Shown here in pieces: positions 35,801 through 63,412 of a stretch of 64,000 nucleotides of DNA (within the stretch, counting starts at the first letter, position 1; every line of letters starts with the position of its first letter). The notes beneath the pieces were generated by a model, which worked only from the letters and a program-made list of their open reading frames with translations, made no database searches and was not told the origin of the DNA. Made by a program: the position numbers and the translations under genes. Source of the stretch: Apostichopus japonicus (taxonomy: Eukaryota; Echinodermata; Holothuroidea; Aspidochirotida; Stichopodidae); NCBI RefSeq assembly GCF_037975245.1, contig NC_092570.1:14831501-14895500 (forward strand), in the 5' to 3' direction.

Positions 35801-38800
35801 GGAGCATTACCAAAAACAAGTTTTGTCATGCTCTACCCAAAAAAAAAAAAATGGGGACGTTCCCTGTATATTTAATAGAAACAGCGTTTGGTTTCATTAA
35901 ACTGCGGAATTTCAACAATCTTCTCCAAACACCTTATCGCAAAAAAAGGGTACAACAGGGCAAATTATTTAATGGTCTTCCATGAACCAAATTTCTGCAC
36001 GGATGACCAGAATCAGCTTCGGTGGTCTAGTTTCAGATTGCATCGTAACTAAATACTCTCAAATTGGTATATAAATGATAAATTAAAAATATCACCTTCC
36101 ATTACATTGGAGGTACTGAAATAAAACCAGACTAGTGGTAGGCCTAAGATCCACTCGAAGGCCCAAGGTTGGTGTTCTATTGACCCAACTTGCACATTTC
36201 TCCTACAGTGGACATACTGGTCATTCTTTGTTAACTTTTTTAATTCCTTTTTGGAACCAAATCTGCCATTCAGATAGCTAAAAAAGAAAGACCTGCATGT
36301 GCAGTGGACATCCACAGACAATTCATTAAAGTGTGCCCTTTACAACAACTACAAGATAAAGAAAACCTTTCACAAATGTGGTGACGGGTAAATGTATAAA
36401 ATTTTGTGAGCCTGGAAGTTTCGACGAATCTTATTAAATAACTATTGAAATATTTACCTCTGCGGTTGATGAATGATTGAGAAGGTCCAAGAACGGAGCT
36501 AAAACGTAGACGTCTCGTTCCGATGGGTCAACCAAGCGATGACTGCCAGCCTCTTCTACCTTATAATACAAAGTTCTTGTATTGACAGCAGACCAAGCCC
36601 ACTTGAAATCGTCAAAGTCAAAAGAAAAATCGCTCAAAAAGTGACACTCCTGGCCAAACTCAAAAAATTTGGTTAATTTGCTGAAACCATCACACAATAA
36701 GCTGTTCTGTTCTGTGGCTCGTTGCCTCAGTGGGGCTGGAAGAAGTTGCAGTTCTTCTGAAGTGAAGTATGATGGGGTACTAAAGGCATCAGGAAGGCTT
36801 CCGATGTATGGTGCCCAAAAAGATGAGGATCCTTTCTGTCTCTCGTAGATGACAAAGGCACAGAGTAGGAGTCTGGCAGTTAATTTGACTGGAAAACTGT
36901 ATGAAAAGAAGTGAGATGATATCAAACTTCTTTCACTGCCAAGAGTAAATCTCAATGTTACTTCACTATGCTGTTATGGTTGGGTAGTTAAAGGCAGCAC
37001 TTAGCATCACAAGCAAGTTAGCACCTGGGAGGTTGTGGATTCACGCTCCTTCAGTTGTGGGTCACGATGAGATGAGTTTCTTCATCCATGAGGAATCCAT
37101 TTTCTCTATGAAAATGATCTTCCAAATTTGGTACAATAAGTCATGCCTGGTTGCCGCCCAAAATCAAGTTTGGTTTGCCCATATGCATGTGTTACTTCTT
37201 AACATAGTGACATAACTGCTTTCCAGGCCAAAATTCACAGGACATCAGATGCAATGAATTTGAAAACCTGATGATTTTAATACACTGTACACAGTAAGGA
37301 TGTAGCTTAAACCATAATGTCAATAACCCCTGCTTGAAGATTTGATCACCTTTATCTGTGGTGGTCTTATGATATTGTTTATCAAGTGCAATGGGCCAAT
37401 GTTTTAATGTTACTTTTGTGCTAATCTTTGCAAAGCTTAGTTATGCAAATAAGCAATTATTTGAATAATCTTGATGTGAAAATTTGAACCAAGAAGGTAG
37501 GTCACAGTCATTTTTACCTTGTCCACACAGTAATGTTACCTTTTCCACACAGTCATTGTCACTTTGTCCATGTAGTCAATGTTATGTTGTCCACACAGTC
37601 AATGTTGTCCACACAGTCATATTTACCTTGTCCACATAGTCATTGTCACCTTGTCCACACAGTCACTGTTAACTTGTCCTCATAGTCATTGGTCACCTTG
37701 TCCACACAGTCAATGTTACCTTGTCCACAGTCAATGTTACCTTGTACACACAGTCACTGCCACCTTGTCCACAGTCAATGGTACTTTGTTCATATGTAGT
37801 CATTGTTACCTTGTCAACACAGTCATTGTCACCTTGTCAACATAGTCAATGTTACCTTGTCCACAGCAATATTACCTTGTCCACACAGTCATTGTTAACT
37901 TGTCCAAACAGTCAATGTTACCTTGTCCACACAGTCAATGTCACCTTGTCCACACAGCCACTGTTACCTTCAATGTTACCTTCAATGTAATCTCCTTCAC
38001 AAGCCCAATTTGAACACAGGCGGTGAAGTGTTAAATGGTTCAACTACCATTTACTTTATTGAAACATTTCTCTTGAAAACTTTCCACTTACGTTTTCAGA
38101 ACATCTTTCAGTTCACTCCTGAGAACCACTTGGCTGGTAATGAGTAGATTTGATGGGATTGATACAATGACATCACCAGGCTGTTCAAATAAAAACAAAT
38201 AAAAAATATTGATCAGTCAAAGTAGTTTAAAACACTGTAATGCCAGAAATCGTTGGGGTGTTAATACTGTCATTCTCAGGAGTGCCTCCCTCTGCCCCTG
38301 CCCCCCCATGGGCCAATAAAAAAATCAGAAATTACGACAAAAGAATGATAACGATAGCAACATCAAGCACCTATAAGTTATTTAAATACAGCTACATTAG
38401 AAATCTAAAGAAAGCTAACATAAATGGGACAACAGTGATTCATATTTTTCCCCAAAGAGGGCTTTAAACCCCACAATTGAGAAAAATACCAATGAAACCA
38501 AAGTTGCTGTGAGAGAAGTCTAATGAATCTCAATGTACCTTAAAACCCAACAGTCATTAGTACTTCCTTCCCAACGCTGCTGTGCCCCCCCCCCCCCTCA
38601 AATATGCTTCAAATTCAATTAATGGTCACTAAGTTTCAAAGGTCAACAAATGCATTTTAATCCTGTTGTAAAGGCATTTTGTCTTCATGTCATGCATTGA
38701 CTTCGCTAATCTACTGTAGCACTAGTAAATGTTTGGGAATAATTTTAGTTGATATAATAATTAGTCAAACATCCCAAAAGGAAATCTTGAAAGGGTTTAG

Positions 38801-41800
38801 CAGCCTTAGAAACTGAGGCAAACAATCAAAGCAGCTAACTTCAGTTTGTTCTCATTTTCTCGAGAGTAAGAGAGGTTCTTACTGTAGTGTTTGTCACTGA
38901 TGTAGATTCTGTTTGCTTCTGGTTATGTTACCGAAATGGCCCCAATTCTTTGGAAACAAAGCTGTTAACTTTTAAAATTATATGGAAATATGAAATGTGC
39001 ATTTATATACCATATAGTTGAGGTAAAACCTTTACGTTATTATAGAGCTTGCATTTATATAGTAAAAAGAACCTGAAAAATTAATTGTGTACCTTCATTG
39101 ACTTGGTAGCCATCAGACCCCTGCCAGTATCTGTAATAGGGAATTAAACAAGCAAGAGTGCAAAATTGTGAAAAGTTTGTCAATACAAATATTAATATTT
39201 CAGTATTAAATCAACAATTTTCTGTTTGTGGTAGGTTCTTCAAATATAAACATTTCTCCACTTGCTGGAAAGATGCAAGTGTTCAAAAACATTTTACTGG
39301 CTAGAATCAAGGTCCCCCCTGGCATTTTCCTGAATTACAACACACATTAATTACTGTAAAGACTTACGGGAGCAGCCCAACTATATTTGCTGGTAATAAA
39401 CACAATAACATTGCTAATGTTTAGGTACAGTAAGGACATCACGCCGGCTTTTTTACTTTGATTGTTGCCTGACTAATTATAAATGTCTTTATGTTCTTAA
39501 AGGCATTGAAGACTCGCCCCAAACCGAATGCGGCCATCTGAAAAAGTTAACTCTCTGTTGCTTGCAAGTGACGTTTTGTTTGTGTCGCTACAAAATGCAG
39601 ACAGTAAAGAAACGTGATACCTTGTAATCTTTAGCTGGACCTGAGATGTCTAGCTGTATCGTGTATAAACTGTGCTGTGAATATTGACCGCAGCTGTATG
39701 TACTGACTGTACACTAGTGTTTAATTACTGACGGTAGCAAGCTGTGTGTGTATTTTCTGGGATCAATGGTGGTGTCTAACACTTCTGTTACACCTCATTC
39801 GAAACTAGGTCAGATTTCCGGCATTGGACGTTTCCTTTTTGCGCGAGTCTTCACACCCTTTAATGTCTTCTGGCACAAAAATGCAAGCTTACTTGTGCCT
39901 TCTCTTCCTACTACCACTAATAGCCTGTATAATAAACAAGATTACAGGTTTTCCAAAATAGTGCAGCTAGAGTGATTCTTCACATGAGTCAAAGTCTGAA
40001 AATACAGTATCTCCTCAGCTCTATATCACCTTCACTGGCTTCCAATTCAACAAAGAATCCAATTCAAAATTCTTTTGCTAACATGGAAGGTCCACCATGG
40101 GCAAACACCTCAACATTCGTGTGATCTCATCTCCCCTTATACAAGCTAACTAGTTCACTCTGCTGTCACAATGCTAATCTCCTTATTGAGCCTCGCTTCA
40201 AATTCAATGGATACAGTGGTCGTGCATTTTCTAGAATTGGCCCTCGTTTATGGAATTCCATGCCACATGAACTCGGACATTACCACTCACTGAACATTTT
40301 CAAGAAACAGCTTAGAACCTCTCTCCTTCAAGGCACTGGCTTAATTTTGAAGTGTTCCACGATATCAGTGCTTTATAAATATTGATTGATGGTGATATAG
40401 CCTGAATTTCCAGACCTGGGCATTTTATTAAGTCTGATGGAAGATTTATGTTACTACTACAGTTAGCATCTATTTTAACTTCAAAAGAAAGTATGAAGGC
40501 TATAATAAACAAAAAAATCAGTCAGTCAAAGAAGAGGGATTAATCAAAAGTGAGGAAAGTACCACAGTCGTACCATGAAAATATGTTGGTCTCAATGGGT
40601 ATCCACCTGCTCCATTGGCATTGAGCCACTGCTGCAATTCGACATATTTTTTCTCCTGAGAGATGTTCCTTTGGCAATCTAAATGGTCAAAAAAAGGATT
40701 CAAGGTTTTTCTTTTAAAGCAATGGATTATCTCAGTTTTTAAACAAAGAGGATTTAAAAAAGCAGTATTTATATATAGCCTACATATATCATAAAGGCTA
40801 AGGAATACCTCATTAACTCACTGGATCCCCTTTTCAATACCCTCAGATATTATCAATCAAGACTTAATAGTAATTTGAACATCTATAACTGGGCTTAGAG
40901 GTGATATATGGGCCCCTTGGCCAAGAGGATTCCAATCTTTCTTTACTAATTTCTTTACTAAAGATTAATATATTGTCAACAAACATCTGGGCAATCTTTA
41001 TTGTTATCCTTGGTTTAACTGAAAAACAAATCTTGGCCTAACTTTAGAATCCGTACCATATGAATGGGAAAGCTTACTTCGAATCGGCAGAATAAGGTTA
41101 GGTGTTAGGAAGTAGGGTTAGGGAGTAGGAATTAGGGTTAGGAAGTAGGGTTAGGGAGTAGGGAATAGGGTTAGGGGTTAGGAAGTAGGGTCGAATGGTA
41201 CGGATTCTAAATTACTGTAGTACCCAAATCTCTGCAACTGATTCTTAATTAGGCTAAACTGAATTTAATCCAAATAGGGATAATTCAACCATCATTATCT
41301 GGAAACATATTGATTTCATATGGAATGCCTTCAAAGAGTTTGTTGGCCATCTTTGGATGTAGGGACCATTCTAGGTAATCAAACTAAAATGTGGTAAATT
41401 TGCATAATGGTTTGCTAAAATGTAAATCCTACTGGTACAGTAGTTCCCTAACCCAACACTATACAAGCTTACTGTTCAGGAAATAACTCAGCTCTACCCA
41501 CTGCAATAAATGCTGTCATAATCTGCAAGCTAGTATCATTTATGAGAATTTGCCATATATTCATTCTTCATTGATGAAGAATGAATTTATATTATAAGCG
41601 ATATTGTCTTAAAATGAGCACTCAATTTCGAAATTTTTTAAGTTTGGGTATGTAATACATCATCAGGACCAACCAGCAACCAACAGATGAAACTTTAATG
41701 TTTTAAAAACATTGCTGTTTTGAAAATGGACATATTGTAGTACTAGTACTAGCCTACAGTATATCACAATATGGATTCATATCTAGGCCTAGCCTATATG

Positions 41801-42231
41801 GAAAATCAAATATTGCACCAACCATCCTGAATTTCCTATGACATGCAGGAACACATTTGTTTGTAGTCTATCGCCGATTTGACGTTTTAGCAATTTAAAA
41901 GGTTATAATGTTACCCGTAACTCATGTGCAATATAATAACGTCGGTTTAGTACAATTTTGCACTAACTGTTAGGCCAAAATGAATTATTATTATAACGTT
42001 CGGTCGCAGTAGCCTAAACCATTACTGTGGAAAGCTAGGCCTAACACTAAGTAACATGTTTAAGTTCATGCATGGTAAAGTAGTACGCCATCACCTCGCG
42101 TGAATCATATAACCAAAACAGGGGCAGTGGAAATGCATTGAAAACAAACCGATTTTCGACCTTCTTTTCTCCCGACGTCTACCTGTTCTTCCACGACCGG
42201 AAACGTGTTGCTTTACTTGTAAATCAGCCAT
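32809..42231 (-). CDS. SETD4: SETD4, SET-domain lysine methyltransferase
   Basis: Exons in transcript order: 42231-42183, 40678-40574, 39130-39093, 38180-38092, 36896-36458, 35609-35435, 34758-34448, and a tentative last exon 32877-32809. The first seven have GT-AG junctions and matching phases and sum to 402 codons. The protein follows recalled human SETD4 closely: an E-Y/F-V/I-EL-WL N-terminal block, [27 protein letters not shown], then the SET motifs DLLNHS (231-236), HYGPHDN (269-275) and EYGF (281-284), and a GPSWHL block in the Rubisco-LSMT-like C-terminal region. SETD4 proteins are protein lysine methyltransferases; histone H4K20 and H3K4 have been reported as substrates. The proposed last exon adds 22 residues to give 424 aa (human 440), but its acceptor is weak and it does not clearly match the human C-terminus. 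Without it the frame stops two codons past 34448. Introns hold a LINE relic and several tandem repeats. Confidence 0.9.
33361..34447. other. Putative last intron of SETD4, no coding seen
   Basis: AT-rich sequence with scattered G-rich words (34085-34165, 34310-34325). I searched the minus strand for the missing SETD4 C-terminal helix and saw no convincing match. Confidence 0.4.
35062..35393. repeat. (GATA)n/(GAAAGAAG)n/(GGAT)n compound microsatellite
   Basis: GATA and GAAAGAAGGATA units, then about 55 uninterrupted GGAT units at about 35153-35374, then GATA again. It fills nearly half of the 676-bp SETD4 intron between exons 6 and 7. The WMDG and SIHP frames are shadows. Confidence 0.97.
37504..37990. 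repeat. Minisatellite of about 20-23 bp in SETD4 intron 4
   Basis: More than twenty imperfect units of CAATGTTACCTTGTCCACACAGT, with spacing varied by short deletions. A single related unit sits at 35021-35045 in another SETD4 intron. Confidence 0.93.
39930..40393 (+). mobile_element. 3' relic of an L2/CR1-like non-LTR retrotransposon
   Basis: The plus strand, antisense to SETD4, encodes pieces of a LINE reverse-transcriptase C-terminus in broken frames: [20 protein letters not shown], then the pattern [16 protein letters not shown] and [10 protein letters not shown]. It ends with TTTATAAATATTGATTGATG, the short-repeat tail typical of L2-type elements. Stops and frame changes show it is dead. 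It lies in SETD4 intron 2. Confidence 0.85.
41095..41195 (+). repeat. Degenerate telomere-like TTAGGG-rich tract
   Basis: A run of AGTAGGG, TTAGGG, TTAGGAAG and TTAGGGAG words for about 100 bases in SETD4 intron 1. Perfect TTAGGG units are mixed with variants. TTAGGG is the telomere unit of echinoderms and vertebrates. Confidence 0.75.
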
Positions 42232-42240
42232 ACATAAATT
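42220..42240 (-). promoter_or_regulatory. SETD4 start codon overlapped by a tiny upstream ORF
   Basis: On the minus strand ATGTATGGCTGA holds two ATGs four bases apart. The first gives a three-codon frame that stops across the second codon of SETD4. The second (42231-42229) opens the SETD4 frame, chosen because its phase joins exon 2. Confidence 0.5.
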
Positions 42241-44843
42241 TGTTTACAAATATAGCAGACGACAGTGGTAGTCATCGTCGATGTTGCCAGACGGTTATAT
42301 ACTCCATCGGCTAACACATTCAGTAAAAATCTGCCAGTTTACACCGCGCTGGTACTTGACCAAAGCAAAACTATGCATGTCTCACTTTATTTTCAATGAA
42401 TTTGTTTGCACTTGAAAACTGCATCGATACGTAACATAAAAACACGTCCGACCCTAATCATGAGGGTTACTTTCACATTGGTACATGGATATGGGAGTAA
42501 ACAACCTTACTAAAGAAAAATAAGGTAATAAATACAAAAGTAAACAACCAAAAGTATAAAGTGAACACCTAATAAAGTACAAAACAAAACATATCCTTTA
42601 AGTTAGGTTCATATATTTATTATAATCTTTTACAAGGTAATGCCATGCAGCAACTTTTCACATTTACACTTAAATCAGCATTCTGGGAGTCATTGTATTT
42701 GAAGAATTACAGTGACAGGGGAATACACCTCAAATCTAATGATAGAAACGTGAAAATAGATGAAAGTCGCATTTAATCTTCCTGATAAAAATCACAGTGT
42801 TTTTTAATTTGGATAATGCTGGCAAGAAATAATTAATTTAATTATGTCCTCAAAGCAATAGCAAAGTCTAAAATCAAAAGGAAACAAGAAATATGATACA
42901 GAATATTTAAAAAGAATTTTTTTTTTTTGTCTGACTCCTGTTTTGATAGCGTGTCCTGTTTGCTGAGATATCATTTTTTTTAAATTATTTATTATGTTAG
43001 GGTAAGTACATCCTGCAGTAATGTGTGATGTCAAACTATGATGCAAGATAAATGAATCTTTTCAATTTTAATGAAAAACACAAGCAGTTTTAATAGGCAT
43101 GGTCCATGTATCACAAATGTCACAGAATATGATAAAATGCAGTCATTTGAAGTATTAAGTAAAGTGCAACATTTTATATCTCAACAACAGAACAAGTTAT
43201 GAAGCTGTGAGTTTGATCAATCTCATTTCATTTAACAAGCTCTGTATGATCATTCCTTTCGAATCTCCGACATTGTCTTTCGTTTAAGGGTTTTACCAGT
43301 TATGAGAAGACATCACAAGCACCAAAAATACTTTGTTATAATTTTTTGAAACATTAGGAAAACTTCTCAATAAATACTTGAATCCCAGTAGGGCTGCCTT
43401 AAGGAGTTAAAAGTATTTTGAATTGAACTTGAACACAGCAGTGCAATGAAATAGGGGGGGGGGGGGGAGGGGAGGGGGAGGGATTGGGGACATGAAGATG
43501 TGAAAAACTGACCACCTCACATTAAACAGTTTGTGCCATTTCCAGCCCATTAAGTCTTTTAAGTAAATTTTTACCTTGGCTAAGTTCCAAGTATAACATG
43601 ATTTGGTCTTTTCTACTTTCACATGAACAGACTGTATCTATCAACTGTTTGAATTCTCAAACAAGTCATTAATTACCAAGTGGTTGATAAACACAAAGGT
43701 GGGACATGCATATATATCCAATATTTTTCAGATAATAATGGATATGAGAAAGTATCATCTAAATTTGCTTTCACGTACAAACATACACAATTTCTTGCAT
43801 TATTTTCCAGCAGCTTTGCGGCCAATTGTTACATGTCACAAAACAATTAACCGACCATTTTCAAAAACAATTAACCGACCATTTTCAAAAACCTTCAAAA
43901 GAAAAGTTTAAACTAAAAAGTTGTCTTCAAAACCTATTTTAGTTTGGGAGATGTTCCACACGATAACTCCAAAATGATTCTTTCCCATAACAGAATCTAA
44001 ACGTTGATTTCAAATTTATATATTTTGGTCTTGCAATCGTTATAATTATCATAGGAAGAACGATGTTATGTAATTTACATAAATTTCAATCATTATTTTT
44101 GGATGACTAGATGGAAGTGGACCTTTAATTATTATATTAATGCTGGTACCAGTTCTTTTTCATCTTGTGTGCTAACACTTTGTGCATAACCCAAGTAAGG
44201 GGATTGAATTATCCTCCAGTGTAACAATACATGGCATAACACAGCCATGGCAGTATTCAAATGACGGAAAGTTTGTAAAAATAAGTTAAAAGTGGAAGAT
44301 AGTTCTGTCATACCAGCACACTGTTCACTTTGGTTGGTCCATATAAAACAGTAAACGTAAGTGTTTAATCTCATAAACACACTCATGAAGTAAACTGAAG
44401 GAATACCCCCATGCTTGTTGGGTTATATCGCATTTTGTGCACAGAAACAGGCATGTTATTGCTAATTAAGAATCCTGCCCTCAATCCTGTATTAGGGCCT
44501 TCTTCATGAAGATTGTGGTGAGTGCTGAAATGGGGCATGATTTTTTACCTCTCGTTTTCACCTGACAAGTTGTGCATAAAAAATAAACATTAAATCTGAA
44601 TAGATCTTCGTATGGAAGCATCTGGAGCAAGACAGGGTGGTACAGAGGGAAGGGTAGGGTGAGCATGGCTGGGGGGGTAGGGGGGATGTCAGGGGTGGAA
44701 GAATTGAATGCAAGCTCCTGGAAAAGACTTGCTTGCATAAATAAATTAACCCGCGACTCATCACTAGATTTCTGTCCAACTTTCTGGCATTTCTATTTTC
44801 AGTATTTCAGGGGGGAAAGATAATACTGCATGATTCTGAGGAG
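42232..44843. other. Intergenic between MCCC1 (3' end) and SETD4 (5' end)
   Basis: No further gene. Must contain the MCCC1 3' UTR and the SETD4 promoter. A poly-G tract lies at about 43456-43470, and two direct 24-bp units (AAACAATTAACCGACCATTT) lie at 43842-43890. Confidence 0.5.
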
Positions 44844-60054
<15,211 letters not shown>

Positions 60055-60220
60055 TGTTGAAAAATATGTATTATTTATGTTGTTCAGTACTACTGTAATC
60101 TCCCCTAACGCACACATGTATTATAACCATCATGCCACTTCTCAATAACATAAGAGTCATATTTTTAGAGTCATCAATTTTAGAAATAACTATGTTTGAT
60201 ATGGTTGCTATCAGTGGCGT
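60055..60220 (-). promoter_or_regulatory. MCCC1 5' flank
   Basis: Short region between the MCCC1 start codon and the G-rich repeat. No TATA box or other element could be placed with confidence; listed because the promoter should lie here. Confidence 0.3.
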
Positions 60221-60224
60221 AGGA

Positions 60225-60590
60225 AGGTACTTTTCAGTGGGGGGGGGGGGGCTGAAGACTGATGGCCGGCCTGGGGGAGGGGTGTAAGGGGAGGGGGTGT
60301 CCCCCTTTGGAATTTTTTTGCATTTCCAGGTGGCCTCAGATGCAATTTGGTGCAATATAGCACACTTCAACCCACCCACTCCATTTTGTATATAATTTTG
60401 CATTTTCACCTGGCCTTAGATGCAATTTGGTGCTCCAAATGAGATTTTTTTCTCATTTGGAAATGAAAAAGGGGTTTCTGACTTGCGAAGCGGGGGGGGG
60501 GGCGGAATGATACTTCCGCCCCTCCATATTTTTCACTGGGGGGGCTGGCGCCCCCCCCCCCCCAGCCCCCCGGTTCCTACGCCCTTGGTT
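60225..60590. repeat. G/C-rich dispersed repeat related to the 138-bp array
   Basis: GGGGGAGGGGTGTAAGGGG, GGGTGTCCCCCTTTGGAAT and CTCAGATGCAATTTGGTGCA follow the same order as in the unit at 3671-4360. Long G and C tracts and AGTGGCGTAGGAAGG / CCTACGCCCTTGG ends bound it; these ends are near-inverted. Confidence 0.65.
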
Positions 60591-62824
60591 GCTATAGATT
60601 TACTCTGTAATCTCTCAATATGACAACATTAGGACTATATGTAGAGTTCTTTAATGAACGTTCACTGTACGAAGAGGGTTGCTGTTGAAGAGCTTATTAA
60701 GAACAAAAGATTCCATTTTAAAGTTGAGTGCTCTAAATATGTTTGGCGTATAGTCGGTTTTAACCAAATTTAGTTTTCTCGTGTTTCTGTTGTTTTGTGT
60801 AGTTTTTACGCTGGTCCACTTGTTTTCGATTGTACTGAAACATGTCCTAATTTTGCTAACAATTATCCTCAAAATAGACCTTTCAAACGTGTTACTGGTA
60901 ATGCTCCTTATGAGTTTGTCTTCATCAATAATATTTCATGAACTCACAAGAGTTTGACTTTTTTAGATCAATAGTCTTTCATTCCTTACTAATTGATCGA
61001 CAAATACAATCGAGGTCTTATTATCGACCAATCAGCTGTTGGGATCTGGCACACTTCAGTGACGTACTGATCGACCCGACCACCACCATGCACTTTGAAG
61101 ATACAGACACACTCACACACTAACGCATGCACACGCATACATAAGTCTATAACTTTGTGCAATGGATCGATGATATACGTACTGTTTCAACACCATATTG
61201 GACCCTCTCTATTTGTGAGTATAATTTGCATTCTATAATAGAATTTAGGACAAAAAATATACTCAATATCTTATCTTTATTGTCGCCGACCCAATTAAAT
61301 TAATCCATTTGCATCAATAATATAATTTTAATTAGGCCTGAGTATAGGGAGCCTGCCCATATGTAGGTCAGACTTACTGCTATCGCTTACACAGAAACAT
61401 TGTTAATTATTAAAGTTTACACTATGCGTTCATCCTCGGCTCAGTTGGCCAAAACGGAACCTCCCAAAACATAATAATAAAGAAAGTAAATGCCGATTCT
61501 GAGTCCAGTAAGGAGTCAACTTAATTTATCCATATGAAATCCTCACAGATTGAGATGATATATTTATGGCTTTAAACAGTGAGTTAGTAATTTTGGTTAA
61601 AAGGGATAAGCTAGCTGAACACTGGGAGAATAAGTTCGACAATATAAGTGAGTTGCAATAGATCTTGAAGAAAGCTATGGTTTGGACCAGTAGGCCTATA
61701 GTGGTGATCAGTTGGAAGTATATATACTTTCTAACACATTTTGTGTTGTTGTAACATTTTTCATGTATAATTTCAATTAACTGATTTGCAAGTAAGAGCT
61801 CGTTTTATGACAACATATCATGTTCAAGGACATAGACATAAAGAGAGAGAGAGAGGAGGGGAGAGGGGGGGGGGGTCGTGGTAAAGAAACAAAGCCTGTA
61901 GGCAAGTGCAGATCCCCACCCCATCCCCTTAGAAAACGATCAGGAAAAAAATCGAACCTCAGCTTCTACCTCTATCGATTGATAGAGATGAACGGTTACC
62001 CGATTCGTACATGCTTTCATATACATACCCATGCGTATTATCGCATTATCGTTCCATCACTTATAGGTCGCAGTGACCCTAGAAAATGTTTTATACACCT
62101 TCTATATGGCCCCTCTTACCTCCAAATATACCCCTGAACATTGCTTAATTGCTGCCTGTGCTATAGTCAGTCAATAAGAATAATATCATAGATCCAACTT
62201 GGACAATACGACTCCCCGTCCTCCCATCACCCCCCCCCCCCGCCCCCTCTCCACAAACGTTAGCGTTACTGTATAGGTTAATAATAGGTAGCTTAAAATG
62301 TAGGTTAAACTCTACTGTATGTTAAATACGGCTTGAATAACACGACGTCGACATAATACGCAATGTTCTTGATTATTTAAATAATTTACATATGGGGAAT
62401 TCTCTACTTTAGATTGTCCCCAAAGTAACGTGCCTAGGACTGACTAGGGGCTTGGGAATGAGTATACATGATGTGACACAAGTAAAGGCTACATCAAGTT
62501 CCCCCGGATCGGGTAATCAGCATTCTCTATAAAAAAAATGAACACGTTTGTCCGACAAAAAGAGAGAAAATTTCACAATAGGTATCATCCTGGACAAATC
62601 GAAAACCATGAAAGTGTGGTTTTTGTTTTCAGAACACAATGTTGTTTTACTGTAATTACAAATAATAGTATGTAAGCAATATTGTGATTTTGAAAAGTTC
62701 GGGATACATTTCAACCAGTTGCCGGCCTTATAGACTCATTTCAATTGTGGTCCATACGTAAAATACTCCCAAAAGGAACTTAAATAAATACCCCTGCCAT
62801 AATTTGAACAGGGTCAACTTTGAG

Positions 62825-62858
<34 letters not shown>

Positions 62859-63279
62859 ATGTAAAGTTTCATCAAAAATGAATACATTCCTAGAATAATT
62901 TCTCTAGGGGAAATTCAGAAATGAGTTTTTTTCTTTTTCAAAAATCATAATCATGTAAATAAATTTTCCACCTCTAGCACCTGCAGACGGGGAAATGGTT
63001 TATCTGAACTGGGAAGAAAAGAGAAAAGGCTTGATTGGTGGTCTTTGGAGGAATTTCGGCTGCTTCAGGCTAATATCTCGTGCAAATATAAGTTTTGATC
63101 GATACATGGCGATGATATCGGTACGGTGTCATATGAAATGGTTGCCATGGTAACGGAGTGTACAGGAAACATTTGATCCTGCTTGATTACGTTGAGTATA
63201 TCGTGCGCATCATCACTCTAAAAGTTAATAACTGTATGAGAAGAAACAAATGCAGTCTTAATCAGTTTTATCCTTGCAG
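60591..63279. other. Intergenic, no gene recognised
   Basis: Short frames only. A GA-rich and poly-G tract lies at about 61838-61876, a poly-C tract at 62229 and a (TA)n run at 62828-62855. Confidence 0.45.
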
Positions 63280-63320
63280 TTAGACGTACCGGAGCGAGTG
63301 CAACAGACCGATCTTGACCG
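63280..63320 (+). other. Possible small exon of a gene to the right
   Basis: A pyrimidine-rich acceptor (TTTTATCCTTGCAG) and a strong donor (CCG/GTAAGTAC) bracket 41 bases that are open in the frame LDVPERVQQTDLD. No family match and no neighbouring exon in the window, so it may be a 5' exon of a gene beyond 64000 or chance. Confidence 0.25.
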
Positions 63321-63339
63321 GTAAGTACATATATATACA

Positions 63340-63342
63340 TAC

Positions 63343-63407
<65 letters not shown>
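63340..63407. repeat. (TA)n microsatellite
   Basis: TACATATA words grading into about 54 bases of pure AT alternation. Confidence 0.93.

Positions 63408-63412
<5 letters not shown>

Noticed and set aside
37504-37990. CRISPR-like array of short direct repeats
   Set aside because: Units are directly adjacent and imperfect with no unique spacers, in a eukaryotic intron; it is a minisatellite.
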